DNA of 64,000 bases. It comes from Rhizobium sp. GN54. Lineage in GTDB: Bacteria; Pseudomonadota; Alphaproteobacteria; Rhizobiales; Rhizobiaceae. This document shows positions 8,128 through 17,371 of this stretch, in pieces. The stretch is from positions 930,001-994,000 of the forward strand of contig NZ_JAJNCZ010000001.1 in the NCBI RefSeq assembly GCF_021026345.1, in the 5' to 3' direction. The position numbers were made by a program, and so were the translations under genes. Every line of letters begins with the position of its first letter. Position 1 is the first letter of the stretch. Below the pieces are notes generated by a model. That model saw only the letters and a list, made by a program, of their open reading frames with translations. It was not told the DNA's origin and did not search any database.

Positions 8128-10674
8128 ATGCGCACATCCAAATGGGCCCTCGCGGCCTATCTCGTCATCATCATCTTCGGCGTCCTCACGGCCGTCCCGA
8201 ACATCCTGACGCCCTCGCAGCTCGAGCGCTTCGGCAGCTTCCTGCCGGCCAAGCCCGTGACGCTCGGCCTCGACCTCAAGGGCGGCTCGCACCTCGTGCT
8301 GGAGGTGGATTCGGCCGCCCTGACCAAGGCGCGCATGGACGTCCTGCTCAACGACGTCCGCGGCATCCTGCGCACCGCCGGCGAACGCGCCTCGGCCGCC
8401 CGGCTGAACGGCACCACCATCGTTGTGACGCCGACCTCGCCGGAAGCGCGCGACAAGATCCTGCCGGAGATCCGCAATCTCGCAGCCCCCGCCGGCACGC
8501 TCGGCTTCGGCGCGACCGCCGCCGACATCGACGTCCAGCAGCAGGGCGACACCGTCGCCGTGACGCTGACCGAGGCCGGGGTCGCCGACCGCATGACCGC
8601 GGCCGTCGACCAGAGCCTCGAGATCATCCGCCGCCGCGTCGACCAGGTCGGCGTCGCCGAGCCGCTGATCCAGCGCGTGGGCGGCGACCGCATCCTCGTC
8701 CAGCTGCCCGGCCTGCAGGATCCGACCCGGCTCCGCCAGCTTCTCGGCTCGACCGCGCAGATGAGCTTCCACATGCTGGATGCCTCCGCCGATCCGAACA
8801 GCGTGCCGCCGCGCGGCGTGTCGATCCTGCCCGGCGCCAATGACGGCCAGAAATACGCGGTCGAGGATCGCGTGGCGATCTCGGGCGACCGCCTCGCCGA
8901 CGCCAAGGCCGGTTTCGACCAGCGCACCAACGAGCCGATCGTCTCGTTCACCTTCGACACCACCGGCGCGCGTCAGTTCGGCGAGATTACCAAGGCCAAT
9001 GTCGGCCGGCCCTTCGCCATCGTCCTCGACGGCAAGGTGCTGACCGCGCCCGTTATCCGCGAGCCCATCCTCGGCGGTCAGGGCCAGATCAGCGGCAACT
9101 TCACCCCGCAGGAGGCGACGGTTCTTTCCGCACTGCTGCGCTCGGGCGCCCTGCCGGCGCCGCTGACCATCATCGAGGAGCGCACCGTCGGCCCGAACCT
9201 CGGCAGCGACTCGATCCGCATGGGCCTCTACACCGGTCTCGCCGGTCTCGCCTTCGTCATCGCCCTGATGGTCGGCCTCTACAGCGCCTGGGGCATCATC
9301 GCCGTCGTCGGCCTGGTCCTGCACACGGTCATGACCATCGGTGTCCTCGGCCTGCTCGGATCGACGCTCACCTTGCCCGGCATCGCCGGCATCATCCTCG
9401 GCATCGGCATGGCGGTGGATGCGAACATCCTCATCAATGCCCGTATCCGCGAGGAGACCGCTTCCGGCTCAGGCGCGATGAAGGCGCTCGACGTCGGCTT
9501 CAACAAGGCCTATGCGACGATCGTCGACGGCAACATGACGACGATGGTCGGTATGCTGCTGCTGTTCATGTTCGGCAGCGGCCCGGTGCGCGGCTTCGCG
9601 ATCACCATGATCATCGGTCTCGCGATCTCGATGTTCACCTCGATCACCGTCGTCCGACTGCTGATGCGCGAGGCGGTTGTCCGCCGCAAGATGAAGAAGA
9701 TCGAGATCCATTCGATCATCGGCGCGGTGCGCAGCATTCCGAGCTTCTCCTTCATGCGCGGTCGCTTCATCGCGATCGGCGTGTCGGCCTTCCTGTCGAT
9801 CAGCTCGATCATCCTGTTCTTCACCCCCGGCCTGAACTACGGCATCGACTTCGTCGGCGGCATCCAGGTCGAGGCGACCTCGAAGACGCCGATCGATCTC
9901 GGCACGCTGCGCGAGGAACTGGAGGGGCTGAACCTCGGCGAGGTGGCGCTGCAGGAATTCGGCCACGGGGCCTCGGTGCTGATCCGCGTCCAGCGGCAGC
10001 CCGGCAGCGAGGAAGCGCAGACCGCGGCCCTGAACCAGATCCGCCAGGGCGTCGTCGACGTCATCCCGGACGCCAGCTTCGAGCGCACCGAAGTCGTCGG
10101 CCCGACAGTGAGCACCGAGCTCGCTCGCTCCGGCTTCATCGCCGTCGGTCTCGGCATGCTGGCGATCCTGATCTACATCTGGTGGCGGTTCGAATGGCAC
10201 TTCGCCGTCGGCGCGATCGCGACGCTGATCCTGGACATCACGAAGATGATCGGCTTCTTCGCGCTGATGCAGATCGACTTCAACCTGACGGCGATCGCCG
10301 CCGTGCTGACGCTGATCGGCTACTCGGTCAACGACAAGGTCGTCGTCTACGACCGCATGCGCGAGAACCTGCGCAAGTACAAGTCGATGCCGTTCTCCGA
10401 CCTGATCGACCTGTCGATCAACCAGGTGATCATGCGATGCATCTTCACCTCGGTCGCCGTCGCTGTTTCGCTGCTGCCGATGGCGATCTGGGGCGGCGAC
10501 ACGGTCAAGCCGTTCGCCTGGCCGATGATCTTCGGCGTCGTCGTCGCCACGTCCTCGTCGATCTATATCGGCGGTCCGATCCTGCTGTTCCTGTCGCGCT
10601 GGTGGAAGGACCGCGAGGGCGCCCGCGCTCCGGCCGCGGCCGGTCCCGAGGGACAGGCCATCGGGCAGAAATAA
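8128..10674 (+). CDS. secDF: Fused protein translocase subunit SecDF
   Basis: SecD and SecF help the SecYEG channel pull exported proteins into the periplasm using the proton gradient. Here both are one 848-residue chain, as is usual in rhizobia. The SecD half starts with one membrane helix, then GLDLKGGSHLVLEVD, a large periplasmic domain, and five more helices around residues 365-510 (GIAGIILGIGMAVDANILI). The SecF half begins near 545 with an N-terminal helix, then GLNYGIDFVGGIQ, and ends with the helices containing IGYSVNDKVVVYDRMREN. The ATG at 8128 is chosen because it gives the conserved short N-terminus. A UUCG-loop terminator follows at once. Confidence 0.95.
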   Translation: MRTSKWALAAYLVIIIFGVLTAVPNILTPSQLERFGSFLPAKPVTLGLDLKGGSHLVLEVDSAALTKARMDVLLNDVRGILRTAGERASAARLNGTTIVVTPTSPEARDKILPEIRNLAAPAGTLGFGATAADIDVQQQGDTVAVTLTEAGVADRMTAAVDQSLEIIRRRVDQVGVAEPLIQRVGGDRILVQLPGLQDPTRLRQLLGSTAQMSFHMLDASADPNSVPPRGVSILPGANDGQKYAVEDRVAISGDRLADAKAGFDQRTNEPIVSFTFDTTGARQFGEITKANVGRPFAIVLDGKVLTAPVIREPILGGQGQISGNFTPQEATVLSALLRSGALPAPLTIIEERTVGPNLGSDSIRMGLYTGLAGLAFVIALMVGLYSAWGIIAVVGLVLHTVMTIGVLGLLGSTLTLPGIAGIILGIGMAVDANILINARIREETASGSGAMKALDVGFNKAYATIVDGNMTTMVGMLLLFMFGSGPVRGFAITMIIGLAISMFTSITVVRLLMREAVVRRKMKKIEIHSIIGAVRSIPSFSFMRGRFIAIGVSAFLSISSIILFFTPGLNYGIDFVGGIQVEATSKTPIDLGTLREELEGLNLGEVALQEFGHGASVLIRVQRQPGSEEAQTAALNQIRQGVVDVIPDASFERTEVVGPTVSTELARSGFIAVGLGMLAILIYIWWRFEWHFAVGAIATLILDITKMIGFFALMQIDFNLTAIAAVLTLIGYSVNDKVVVYDRMRENLRKYKSMPFSDLIDLSINQVIMRCIFTSVAVAVSLLPMAIWGGDTVKPFAWPMIFGVVVATSSSIYIGGPILLFLSRWWKDREGARAPAAAGPEGQAIGQK

Positions 10675-10676
10675 GA

Positions 10677-10698
10677 AAGGGGCGCTTCGGCGCCCCTT
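10677..10698. terminator. Bidirectional terminator between secDF and the DAO gene
   Basis: AAGGGGCGC-TTCG-GCGCCCCTT is a perfect 9-bp stem with a UUCG tetraloop beginning 3 bases after the secDF stop. T-rich DNA follows on both strands (CGCATTTT on plus, TCTTATTT on minus), so it can serve secDF and the convergent flavoenzyme gene. Confidence 0.8.
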
Positions 10699-10728
10699 CG
10701 CATTTTCGGCTCTGCCGCGTGCCCGGCC

Positions 10729-11853
10729 TCAATCGAGGCGGCGGGGCGAGAAGACGGCCGGATCGATACCCTCCTGGGCGAAGGCGTCCGGAAGCGGCAG
10801 GCCGGCGATCAGGCCGGCGGCGAGCTGGCCGATCGCGGGCGAGGTCAGGATGCCGAAGCCGCCCTGGCCGGCGAGCCAGAAGAAGGTGGCATTGTCTCTG
10901 GCCGGGCCGATGACGGGCAGGCGATCGGCTGCGAAGCTGCGCAGCCCGGCCCAGCTGCTGGCGATACGGCCGACCGTCAGGGTCGTCGCCTCCTCGAGAT
11001 AGTGGGCGGCATAGGCGACGTCGAGTTCCTCCGGCTGCACGTCGGCGGGCTCGCAGGGCGTTTCGTCCGCCGGCGAGACCAGCAGGCGGCCGGCATCCGG
11101 CTTGAAATAATAGGTGTCGTCGATCTCGTTGATCTCCGGCAGCGCGCCCGCGTCGATCCCGGCCGGCAGCTCCACGGTAACGGCGGTCCGGCGGTGCGGG
11201 ACGATGCCGGCAGGCTTGACGCCGCAAAGGGCAGCAACGGTGTCCGCCCAGCCGCCCGCCGCATTGACGACGAGATCGGCCGTGATCGCGCCCGCCGAAG
11301 TCTCGAGGCTCCATCGCCGTCCGTCGTGGCGCGCATTCAGTAGCTCGGCGCCGGAGAGCAGGACCGCCCCCGCCCGGCGGGCCGAGCGCGCATAGCCCTG
11401 CAGCAGCTGGTCCACGTCGATGTCCCAGTAGTCGGGATCGAAATAGGCGGCGCCGAGATAGGCGGGGTCGAGGAAGGGCACGCGCCGGACGGCCTCCTCG
11501 ATGGTCAAGGGCACGACAGCGACGCCGGCGTCCTCCGCAGCCAGCCGGGCGCGCTCCACGGCGTCCTCCTTGCCGGTCGTGCCGATCCAGAGGCTGCCGC
11601 GGGGCGTCAGCAGCGGAACGGTGGCGAACCCCTCCGGCGGCTCCGCCATGAAGGCATGGCTGACGCGGGCGAGCGCGTTCACCGGCGGGGCGTTGTCGCG
11701 CAGCGTGAACTCGGCCGCCGAGCGCCCGGTGCTGTGATAGCCGTTCGCCGCCTCCCGCTCGAGCACGGCGACCGAACGATGCGGCGCCAGGAAAGAGGCC
11801 AGCGACAGGCCGGCGATCCCGCCGCCAATGATGGCTACGTCATGGTGCTGCAT
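10729..11853 (-). CDS. FAD-dependent oxidoreductase, D-arginine dehydrogenase (DauA)-like
   Basis: A 374-residue member of the DAO family. The FAD Rossmann motif IIGGGIAGLSLASF is at residues 8-21, followed by ER at the end of the second strand. The run GYHSTGRSAAEF (38-49), the EEATTLTVGRIASSWAGLRSF block and the C-terminal FFWLAGQGGFGI closely follow the layout of Pseudomonas DauA, which oxidises D-arginine and other basic D-amino acids to 2-oxo acids. Specificity here is inferred from resemblance only. A LysR gene lies immediately upstream and an amino-acid binding protein beyond it. A sequence shared with the binding-protein promoter lies 104 bases before the start, suggesting joint control. 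Confidence 0.82.
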   Translation of the reverse strand: MQHHDVAIIGGGIAGLSLASFLAPHRSVAVLEREAANGYHSTGRSAAEFTLRDNAPPVNALARVSHAFMAEPPEGFATVPLLTPRGSLWIGTTGKEDAVERARLAAEDAGVAVVPLTIEEAVRRVPFLDPAYLGAAYFDPDYWDIDVDQLLQGYARSARRAGAVLLSGAELLNARHDGRRWSLETSAGAITADLVVNAAGGWADTVAALCGVKPAGIVPHRRTAVTVELPAGIDAGALPEINEIDDTYYFKPDAGRLLVSPADETPCEPADVQPEELDVAYAAHYLEEATTLTVGRIASSWAGLRSFAADRLPVIGPARDNATFFWLAGQGGFGILTSPAIGQLAAGLIAGLPLPDAFAQEGIDPAVFSPRRLD

Positions 11854-11956
11854 GTTCCTGATCCCCTTGGAGTGAGGTCGCCGGACGTCCGGCCAGCTGT
11901 GTCGGGCCTGATCTACGCGAGCTTTTACCCCCGTTCAAATTTATAGGGATGAAGGC

Positions 11957-11975
11957 GGTTATCGATTTCGTTTAT
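11957..11975 (-). promoter_or_regulatory. Putative LysR operator, copy 1
   Basis: Read on the minus strand, ATAAACGAAATCGATAACC matches ATAAACGAAATAGATAGGC at 13838-13856 in 16 of 19 positions. The copy overlaps the last codons of the LysR gene and lies about 104-122 bases upstream of the DAO-family start. AT-rich shared sequence in two promoters next to a LysR gene suggests a common regulator. Binding is inferred. Confidence 0.5.
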
Positions 11976-12916
11976 GAAGACGGGTGCCGGAAGGGCGGCA
12001 CGCTTGCGATATGCGCCAGGAATGCGCGTTCGGCCGGGTTGAGGGCCGCGCCCGGATTGGTGATGCGGAAGGTCTCCGTCTGCGGCAGGTCGTGGTAGGG
12101 CGGCAATTGCCAGAGTTCGCCGGCCGACAGCGCCGGCCGGGCGAGATGCACCGGCAGCATGCCGATGCCGGCATTGGCGATGACGAGCCGAAGCACCTCC
12201 TCGACGTTGAAGGCGATCGCCCGGACCTGCTGGCCGAACGAACCCACCGCGCGCACGGCCGTGACCGGCCCCATGTGCGGTCCGCCGAGGACGTCGGAGA
12301 TGAAGCTGACATAGGGTTCGCCGCGCAGGGCCTCCATGCGCACGTCCTCGCTGCCGAACAGCCGGTGGTCGCGGCCGCAGTAGAGCGCGTAGGTCTCGAT
12401 GCAGAACGGCGTGCAGGCGAGGCCCGCGGGGATGATGCCGTCGGAGATGCCGAGCGTGGCAATACCGCGTTCCACCGACCGGATCACGTCGGAGGTGGTT
12501 TCCACCTTCACGCCCGCGGTGACCCGCGGATGCAGCCGGAAGTAGGCGGCGAGCGCCCGGTCCCAGTCCGGGTTCAGTGCGTGGCTGACGGTGTGGATGG
12601 TGATGTGGCCTGTGACGTCGTGGCCAGTCGGCTCCATCGCCTCGGGCAGGCGCACGACGGCGGTGAAGATGTCGCGGCACAGCGCATGCAGCCGCTCGCC
12701 CGCTTCGGTCAGTTCGAAGCGCCCCGGCCGGCGGTCGATCAGCTTGTGGCCGACGGTCTGCTCCAGCCGCTTCAAGGCCATGCTGACGGCCGGCTGCTGC
12801 AGCAGGAGCCGGTTTGCCGCCCGCGTGATGCTGCCTTCCTCGACCACCACGATGAAGGTGCGGAGCAGGTTCCAGTCGAGGTTATGGGCAAAGCGTTCGA
12901 GGCGATTGGTCGGCAT
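11972..12916 (-). CDS. LysR family transcriptional regulator
   Basis: A 314-residue regulator. The N-terminal winged helix-turn-helix runs over about residues 14-72 (LDWNLLRTFIVVVEEGSITRAANRLLLQQPAVSMALKRLE), followed by the linker helix and a periplasmic-binding-like effector domain (about 95-300). I use the ATG at 12916: the further-upstream ATG at 12958 sits inside a strong hairpin and has a GGAGG with no spacing. The flanking binding protein and DauA-like enzyme are on the same strand and carry a common AT-rich motif upstream, so this is probably a local regulator of basic amino-acid uptake and oxidation. The effector is unknown. Confidence 0.85.
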   Translation of the reverse strand: MPTNRLERFAHNLDWNLLRTFIVVVEEGSITRAANRLLLQQPAVSMALKRLEQTVGHKLIDRRPGRFELTEAGERLHALCRDIFTAVVRLPEAMEPTGHDVTGHITIHTVSHALNPDWDRALAAYFRLHPRVTAGVKVETTSDVIRSVERGIATLGISDGIIPAGLACTPFCIETYALYCGRDHRLFGSEDVRMEALRGEPYVSFISDVLGGPHMGPVTAVRAVGSFGQQVRAIAFNVEEVLRLVIANAGIGMLPVHLARPALSAGELWQLPPYHDLPQTETFRITNPGAALNPAERAFLAHIASVPPFRHPSS

Positions 12917-12953
12917 GGAGACAGAGGCCCGATCTGGTGGCGGGCGCCGGGCG

Positions 12954-12982
12954 GCCATCCTCCCGTGCGTCAGGAGGATGGC
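12954..12982 (-). terminator. Stem-loop after the binding-protein gene
   Basis: GCCATCCTCC (12954-12963) pairs perfectly with GGAGGATGGC (12973-12982) around a 9-base loop, 16 bases after the binding-protein stop. No good T-run follows. It may stabilise the binding-protein message or reduce read-through into the LysR gene. Confidence 0.55.
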
Positions 12983-12997
12983 GGCCCGAAGCGGCCT

Positions 12998-13774
12998 CTA
13001 CTTCATCGTATAGACGTCGATGCTGAAGTATTTTTCGTTGATCTTCTGGTAGGTGCCGTCGGCGCGGATATCCTTCAGCGCCTGGTTGATCCGCTCGCGG
13101 AGCGCGGTGTCTTCCTGGCGCACGGCAATGCCGACGCCTTCGCCGACGAACTTCTTGTCGGTGATCGGCTCGCCGATCAGTTCGCAGCAGGCCTTGCCGT
13201 CGTCGTTCTTCGTCACCCAGTCGAGCAGCGGGATCATGTCGCCCACCTGCAGATCCAGGCGGCCGTTCGCCATGTCCAGGTTGACCTCGTCCTGGGTCGG
13301 ATAGAGCTTGATGTCGGCATCGGGATAGACGGCGGCGACGTAGTCGGCCTGCGTGGTGCCGGATTGGGCGCCGATGGTCTTGCCCGCCATGCCCTCGTTG
13401 GTGAAGTCGGTGATGCCCGCGCCTTTCGGTGCGGCATGGGTCATGGCGGCGAGATAGTAGGGGTCGGTGAAGGACACCTGCTTCTTGCGCTCGTCGGTGA
13501 TGAACATCGAGGCGATGATCATGTCGTATTTCTTCGCCTGCAGGCCGGGAATGATGCCGTCCCAGTCCTGCGCCACGACCTCGCATTCGACCTTCATCTT
13601 CTCGCAGAGCGCAAGGCCGATATCGACGTCGAAGCCGCCGAGCTTGCCGGAGGGTTCCTGGTAGTTGAAGGGCGGATAGGCGCCCTCCGTGCCGATCGTC
13701 AGTGTCTCGGCGGATGCGGTCGTGGCGAGAAGGCTGGCAGCGACAAGCGCCAGCGCGGCAATGCTCATGTTCAT
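12998..13774 (-). CDS. Basic amino-acid ABC transporter substrate-binding protein
   Basis: A 258-residue periplasmic protein of the HisJ/LAO type (SBP_bac_3). Residues 1-22 form a signal peptide ending ASA; the mature part begins ETLTIGTEGAYPPFNY and continues GFDVDIGLALCEKMKVECEVVAQDWDGIIPGLQAKKYD, where the Cys pair matches the disulphide of LAO/HisJ proteins. Those proteins bind lysine, arginine, ornithine or histidine. The ATG at 13774 follows GGGGAACG. No permease or ATPase gene is nearby, so it must work with a transporter encoded elsewhere. It is probably co-regulated with the DauA-like gene through the shared LysR-type site. Confidence 0.88.
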   Translation of the reverse strand: MNMSIAALALVAASLLATTASAETLTIGTEGAYPPFNYQEPSGKLGGFDVDIGLALCEKMKVECEVVAQDWDGIIPGLQAKKYDMIIASMFITDERKKQVSFTDPYYLAAMTHAAPKGAGITDFTNEGMAGKTIGAQSGTTQADYVAAVYPDADIKLYPTQDEVNLDMANGRLDLQVGDMIPLLDWVTKNDDGKACCELIGEPITDKKFVGEGVGIAVRQEDTALRERINQALKDIRADGTYQKINEKYFSIDVYTMK

Positions 13775-13828
13775 GATCGTTCCCCTTTTCCCAGTGCTTT
13801 TTTGAACGGGTGAGGCGAGCCTAGCGCT

Positions 13829-13894
13829 GCACGAAGTATAAACGAAATAGATAGGCATGATAGCGGATATCATTCACGTTTATGCGCCTCGTGC
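13829..13894. promoter_or_regulatory. Nested dyad upstream of the binding protein, LysR operator copy 2
   Basis: Three inverted repeats are nested about a centre near 13861-13865: GCACGA/TCGTGC (13829-13834/13889-13894), ATAAACG/CGTTTAT (13838-13844/13877-13883) and ATGATA/TATCAT (13857-13862/13868-13873). The left part, ATAAACGAAATAGATAGGC, matches the copy at 11957-11975. The dyads lie 55-120 bases upstream of the binding-protein start, a usual place for LysR sites. Confidence 0.55.
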
Positions 13895-13949
13895 AGGGCC
13901 GGACCCGCATTCCGCCCCTGTGGACCTTGCGGGAACCGGGATCGATCGC

Positions 13950-14936
13950 CTACCAGCGATGGTGGACGTGCGGCGCCACGAGCCGGTCGTAGATGTCGGC
14001 GGTCGCGGCCATCACCTCGGCGGAGAGCGGCGCCAGATCGGCGGCCCTCGCATTGGCCTCCGCCTGCGCCGCGTTACGGGCGCCGGGGATGACGACGCCG
14101 ACCGCATCGTTCATCAGGATCCATTTAAGCGCAAAGGCGGCCATGCCCGCACCCGCCGGCACCAGCTTGCGAACCTCCTCGACCGCCTGCAGCCCCACCT
14201 CGAAGGGAACGCCGGCAAAGGTCTCGCCGACGTCGAAGGCTTCGCCGTGGCGGTTGAAGGCGCGATGATCGTCAGCGGCGAACGCGGTTTCGCGGGTGAT
14301 CTTGCCGGACAGCAGGCCGCTTGCGAGCGGCACGCGGGCGATCACCGCGACGTTCCGGCGCGCAGCCTCCTTGAGGAACAGGTGCGCCGGGCGCTGCCGG
14401 AAGATGTTGAAGATGATCTGGATGCTGACGACGCCCGGATATTCGATCGCCTTCAGCCCTTCCTCGACCGTCGAGACGCTGACGCCGTAATCAGCGATCT
14501 TGCCGGAAGCCTTGATCTCCTCCAGCCCCTCGAACACCTCCGGCCGGTAGAATACCTCGGTCGGCGGGCAATGAAGCTGGACGAGGTCCAGCCGGTCCAC
14601 CTGCAGGTTCTGGCGGCTGCGATCGATGAAGCCTTCGAGATTGGCTTTGGTGTAGCCGTCGGCGATGTGCGGCGACAGCCGGCGGCCCGCCTTGGTCGCC
14701 ACCATCGGTCGCGTGCCGCCGCGCGCCTTCAGGACGTCGGCGATGATCTTTTCCGAGCGGCCGTCGCCGTAGACGTCGGCGGTGTCGATGAAGGTCATGC
14801 CGGCGTCGAGCGCGGCGTTGAGGGCGGAGCGCCCGTCCGCCTCGCTGACGTCGCCCCAGGCGCCGCCGATCTGCCAGGCGCCGAAGCCGATATCCGTGGT
14901 GGTGAAGGCGGTGCGTCCGAACTGCCGGTGTCTCAT
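13950..14936 (-). CDS. Aldo/keto reductase
   Basis: A 328-residue (beta/alpha)8 oxidoreductase of the AKR superfamily, likely NADPH-dependent. Visible landmarks are GFGAWQIGGAWG near the start, DTADVYGDGRSE (Asp and catalytic Tyr), ATKAG (Lys), the LVQLHCPP strand and a C-terminal VVIPGARNAAQAEAN coenzyme-binding region. The ATG at 14936 follows GGGAGACGAGAG; the upstream extension is not family-like. It lies between hutD and the LysR group on the same strand, 89 bases from hutD. The substrate cannot be inferred. Confidence 0.87.
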   Translation of the reverse strand: MRHRQFGRTAFTTTDIGFGAWQIGGAWGDVSEADGRSALNAALDAGMTFIDTADVYGDGRSEKIIADVLKARGGTRPMVATKAGRRLSPHIADGYTKANLEGFIDRSRQNLQVDRLDLVQLHCPPTEVFYRPEVFEGLEEIKASGKIADYGVSVSTVEEGLKAIEYPGVVSIQIIFNIFRQRPAHLFLKEAARRNVAVIARVPLASGLLSGKITRETAFAADDHRAFNRHGEAFDVGETFAGVPFEVGLQAVEEVRKLVPAGAGMAAFALKWILMNDAVGVVIPGARNAAQAEANARAADLAPLSAEVMAATADIYDRLVAPHVHHRW

Positions 14937-15025
14937 CTCTCGTCTCCCATCTTTCGATGCGCCGGTGTAGCGCCGTCGCATCCGGCCGACAAGCCCGGGA
15001 GCCGGGCCAGATCGAAAGGCTTCGG

Positions 15026-15610
15026 TCAGACCCTGTCGATGCCGATCAGGTAGGCATCGCCTCCGGGGCGGTCGATGGCGGTTTCGCGGCCGCCTTCCAT
15101 GAGAAGCGCGTCCAGCGGTTCCAGCCTGAACGGCGTGCCCGCGGCCACGATCTCCAGATCCGCGAGGGCAAGCACGAGGGTCCAGTCATGCGCGGTGTCC
15201 AGCTTCGGCCCCGATCCGGGCCGAATGCGCCCGAGCGTGTGGCGGAACAACCCACGTCGCGTCATCACGTTCAGGTCGGTGATCGCGCCGCCGGTCAGTC
15301 GCGCCGATGTCGGCGCGTCGGCCGGAAAGGCGAGGGGCGTGCTGTCCGGCACCAGCAAATGCCGCCCCGTTTCCTCGATCTCTAGTTCCATGCCGTCGCC
15401 GGAGAGGAGCGCGAGCGTCCGGTCGATGCCGGGAAAGAGGGAGAACGGCCCGTCGCTTGCAACCGTTGCCATGCTGACCCGCCAGCCGAAGCCCGCAAGG
15501 TCGCTGTCTTCCGGGTATACGGCCACCTCCACCGTCTCCCCGCCGCCGTTCTTCCACGGCATGCGGCGATGACGAGCGCTGGCGAGGATTTTCGGTTCCG
15601 CTTGATACAT
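15026..15610 (-). CDS. hutD: HutD family protein
   Basis: A 194-residue cupin-like protein of the HutD/Ves family: an N-terminal RMPWKNGGGET motif, then GWRVSMATVASDGPFSLFPGIDRTLALLSGDGMEL. HutD occurs in hut operons and is thought to tune their output, perhaps by binding a pathway intermediate; its mechanism is not settled. The ATG at 15610 follows AAGGA with 7 bases spacing. It is the last gene of the minus-strand hut run, 62 bases after hutU. Confidence 0.88.
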   Translation of the reverse strand: MYQAEPKILASARHRRMPWKNGGGETVEVAVYPEDSDLAGFGWRVSMATVASDGPFSLFPGIDRTLALLSGDGMELEIEETGRHLLVPDSTPLAFPADAPTSARLTGGAITDLNVMTRRGLFRHTLGRIRPGSGPKLDTAHDWTLVLALADLEIVAAGTPFRLEPLDALLMEGGRETAIDRPGGDAYLIGIDRV

Positions 15611-15672
15611 GCTCGATCCTTGATATCCGGGCCTCATGACGATCTGAGGCCCGGCACGATCGCGGTTTTCAG

Positions 15673-17358
15673 TCAGTTCCCGAGGATACCGGGCAGGCGC
15701 AGGCCCTTGTCCCTGGCGCAATCGAGTGCGATGTCGTAGCCCGCATCGGCGTGGCGCATGACGCCGGTGGCCGGGTCGTTCCAGAGCACGCGTTCCAGCC
15801 GCCGGTCGGCATCATCAGAGCCGTCGCAGCAGATCACCATGCCGGAGTGCTGGGAGAAGCCCATGCCGACGCCGCCGCCGTGGTGCAGCGACACCCAGGT
15901 GGCGCCCGAGGCCGTGTTGAGCAGCGCGTTCAGCAGCGGCCAGTCGGAGACGGCGTCCGAGCCGTCCTGCATCGCCTCCGTCTCGCGGTTGGGCGAGGCG
16001 ACCGAGCCTGAGTCGAGATGGTCGCGGCCGATGACAACAGGGGCGGAGAGTTCCCCGTTTCGCACCATTTCGTTGAAGGCGAGGCCGAGCTTGTGGCGGT
16101 CGCCGAGACCGACCCAGCAGATGCGCGCCGGCAGGCCCTGGAAGGCGATGCGGTCTTTCGCCATGTCCAGCCAGTTGTGCAGATGCTTGTTGTCCGGCAA
16201 GAGTTCCTTGACCTTGGCATCGGTCTTGTAGATGTCCTCCGGATTGCCGGACAGGGCCGCCCAGCGGAACGGACCGATGCCGCGGCAGAACAGCGGACGG
16301 ATATAGGCCGGCACGAAGCCGGGGAAGGCGAAGGCGTTTTCCAGTCCCTCGTCCTTGGCGACCTGGCGGATGTTGTTGCCATAGTCGAGGGTGGGCACGC
16401 CGGCATCCCAGAAGGCGACCATGGCTTCGACATGGGTCTTCATCGATGCGCGTGCCGCGGCCTCCACCGCCTTCGGATCGCTCTCGCGCCTGGCTTTCGC
16501 CTCCGCCACGGTCCATCCGATCGGCAGGTAGCCGTTCAACGGATCGTGGGCCGAGGTCTGGTCGGTGACGATGTCGGGCCGCGGGCCGCCGGCCTTCATA
16601 CGGCGCACCAGTTCGGGGAAGATCTCGGCGGCGTTGCCGAGCAGGCCGACGGATTTGGCTTCGCCGGCCTTCGTCCAGCGGTCGATCATCGCGAGCGCCT
16701 CGTCCAGCGACGTGGCCTTCTCGTCGACATATCGGGTGCGCAGGCGGAAATCGATGCGGGTCTCGTCGCATTCCACCGCAAGGCAGCAGGCCCCGGCCAT
16801 GACGGCGGCAAGCGGTTGCGCGCCGCCCATGCCGCCGAGGCCGCCGGTCAGGATCCACTTGCCCTTGAGATTGCCTTCATAATGCTGGCGGCCGGCCTCG
16901 ACAAAGGTCTCGTAAGTGCCCTGCACGATGCCCTGGGTGCCGATATAGATCCACGAGCCGGCCGTCATCTGGCCGTACATGGCAAGCCCCTTCTTGTCCA
17001 ACTCGTTGAAGTGGTCCCAGGTGGCCCAGTGCGGCACGAGGTTGGAATTGGCGATCAGAACGCGCGGCGCGTCCCTGTGCGTGCGGAACACGCCGACCGG
17101 CTTGCCGGACTGGACGAGCAGGGTCTCGTCCTCGTTCAGGTCCTTCAGCGTCGCGACGATCCGGTCGAAATCGTCCCATGTCCGCGCCGCCCGGCCGATG
17201 CCGCCATAGACCACCAGTTCATGCGGGTTCTCCGCCACGTCCGGATCGAGATTGTTCATCAGCATCCGCAGCGGCGCCTCGGTCAGCCAGCTTCTGGCGT
17301 TCAGTTCGTTGCCCCGCGGGGCGCGCACGTCGCGAATGTTGTGTCGGGGATTGGTCAT
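15673..17358 (-). CDS. hutU: Urocanate hydratase
   Basis: HutU catalyses the second step of histidine breakdown, adding water to urocanate to give imidazolonepropionate, using tightly bound NAD. The 561-residue length is normal. It has [15 protein letters not shown], the glycine-rich NAD site [12 protein letters not shown] (171-182) and the [10 protein letters not shown] segment with the conserved Cys. Of two adjacent ATGs I take 17358, because GGAGG then lies 5 bases upstream rather than 2. It follows hutG by 13 bases and is surely co-transcribed with it. Confidence 0.96.
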   Translation of the reverse strand: MTNPRHNIRDVRAPRGNELNARSWLTEAPLRMLMNNLDPDVAENPHELVVYGGIGRAARTWDDFDRIVATLKDLNEDETLLVQSGKPVGVFRTHRDAPRVLIANSNLVPHWATWDHFNELDKKGLAMYGQMTAGSWIYIGTQGIVQGTYETFVEAGRQHYEGNLKGKWILTGGLGGMGGAQPLAAVMAGACCLAVECDETRIDFRLRTRYVDEKATSLDEALAMIDRWTKAGEAKSVGLLGNAAEIFPELVRRMKAGGPRPDIVTDQTSAHDPLNGYLPIGWTVAEAKARRESDPKAVEAAARASMKTHVEAMVAFWDAGVPTLDYGNNIRQVAKDEGLENAFAFPGFVPAYIRPLFCRGIGPFRWAALSGNPEDIYKTDAKVKELLPDNKHLHNWLDMAKDRIAFQGLPARICWVGLGDRHKLGLAFNEMVRNGELSAPVVIGRDHLDSGSVASPNRETEAMQDGSDAVSDWPLLNALLNTASGATWVSLHHGGGVGMGFSQHSGMVICCDGSDDADRRLERVLWNDPATGVMRHADAGYDIALDCARDKGLRLPGILGN

Positions 17359-17371
17359 CATTTCCTCCGGC

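Noticed and set aside
11972-12958. Longer LysR protein starting at 12958
   Set aside because: That ATG lies within a 10-bp perfect stem-loop and has its GGAGG directly against the start codon; the extra 14 residues are not LysR-like.
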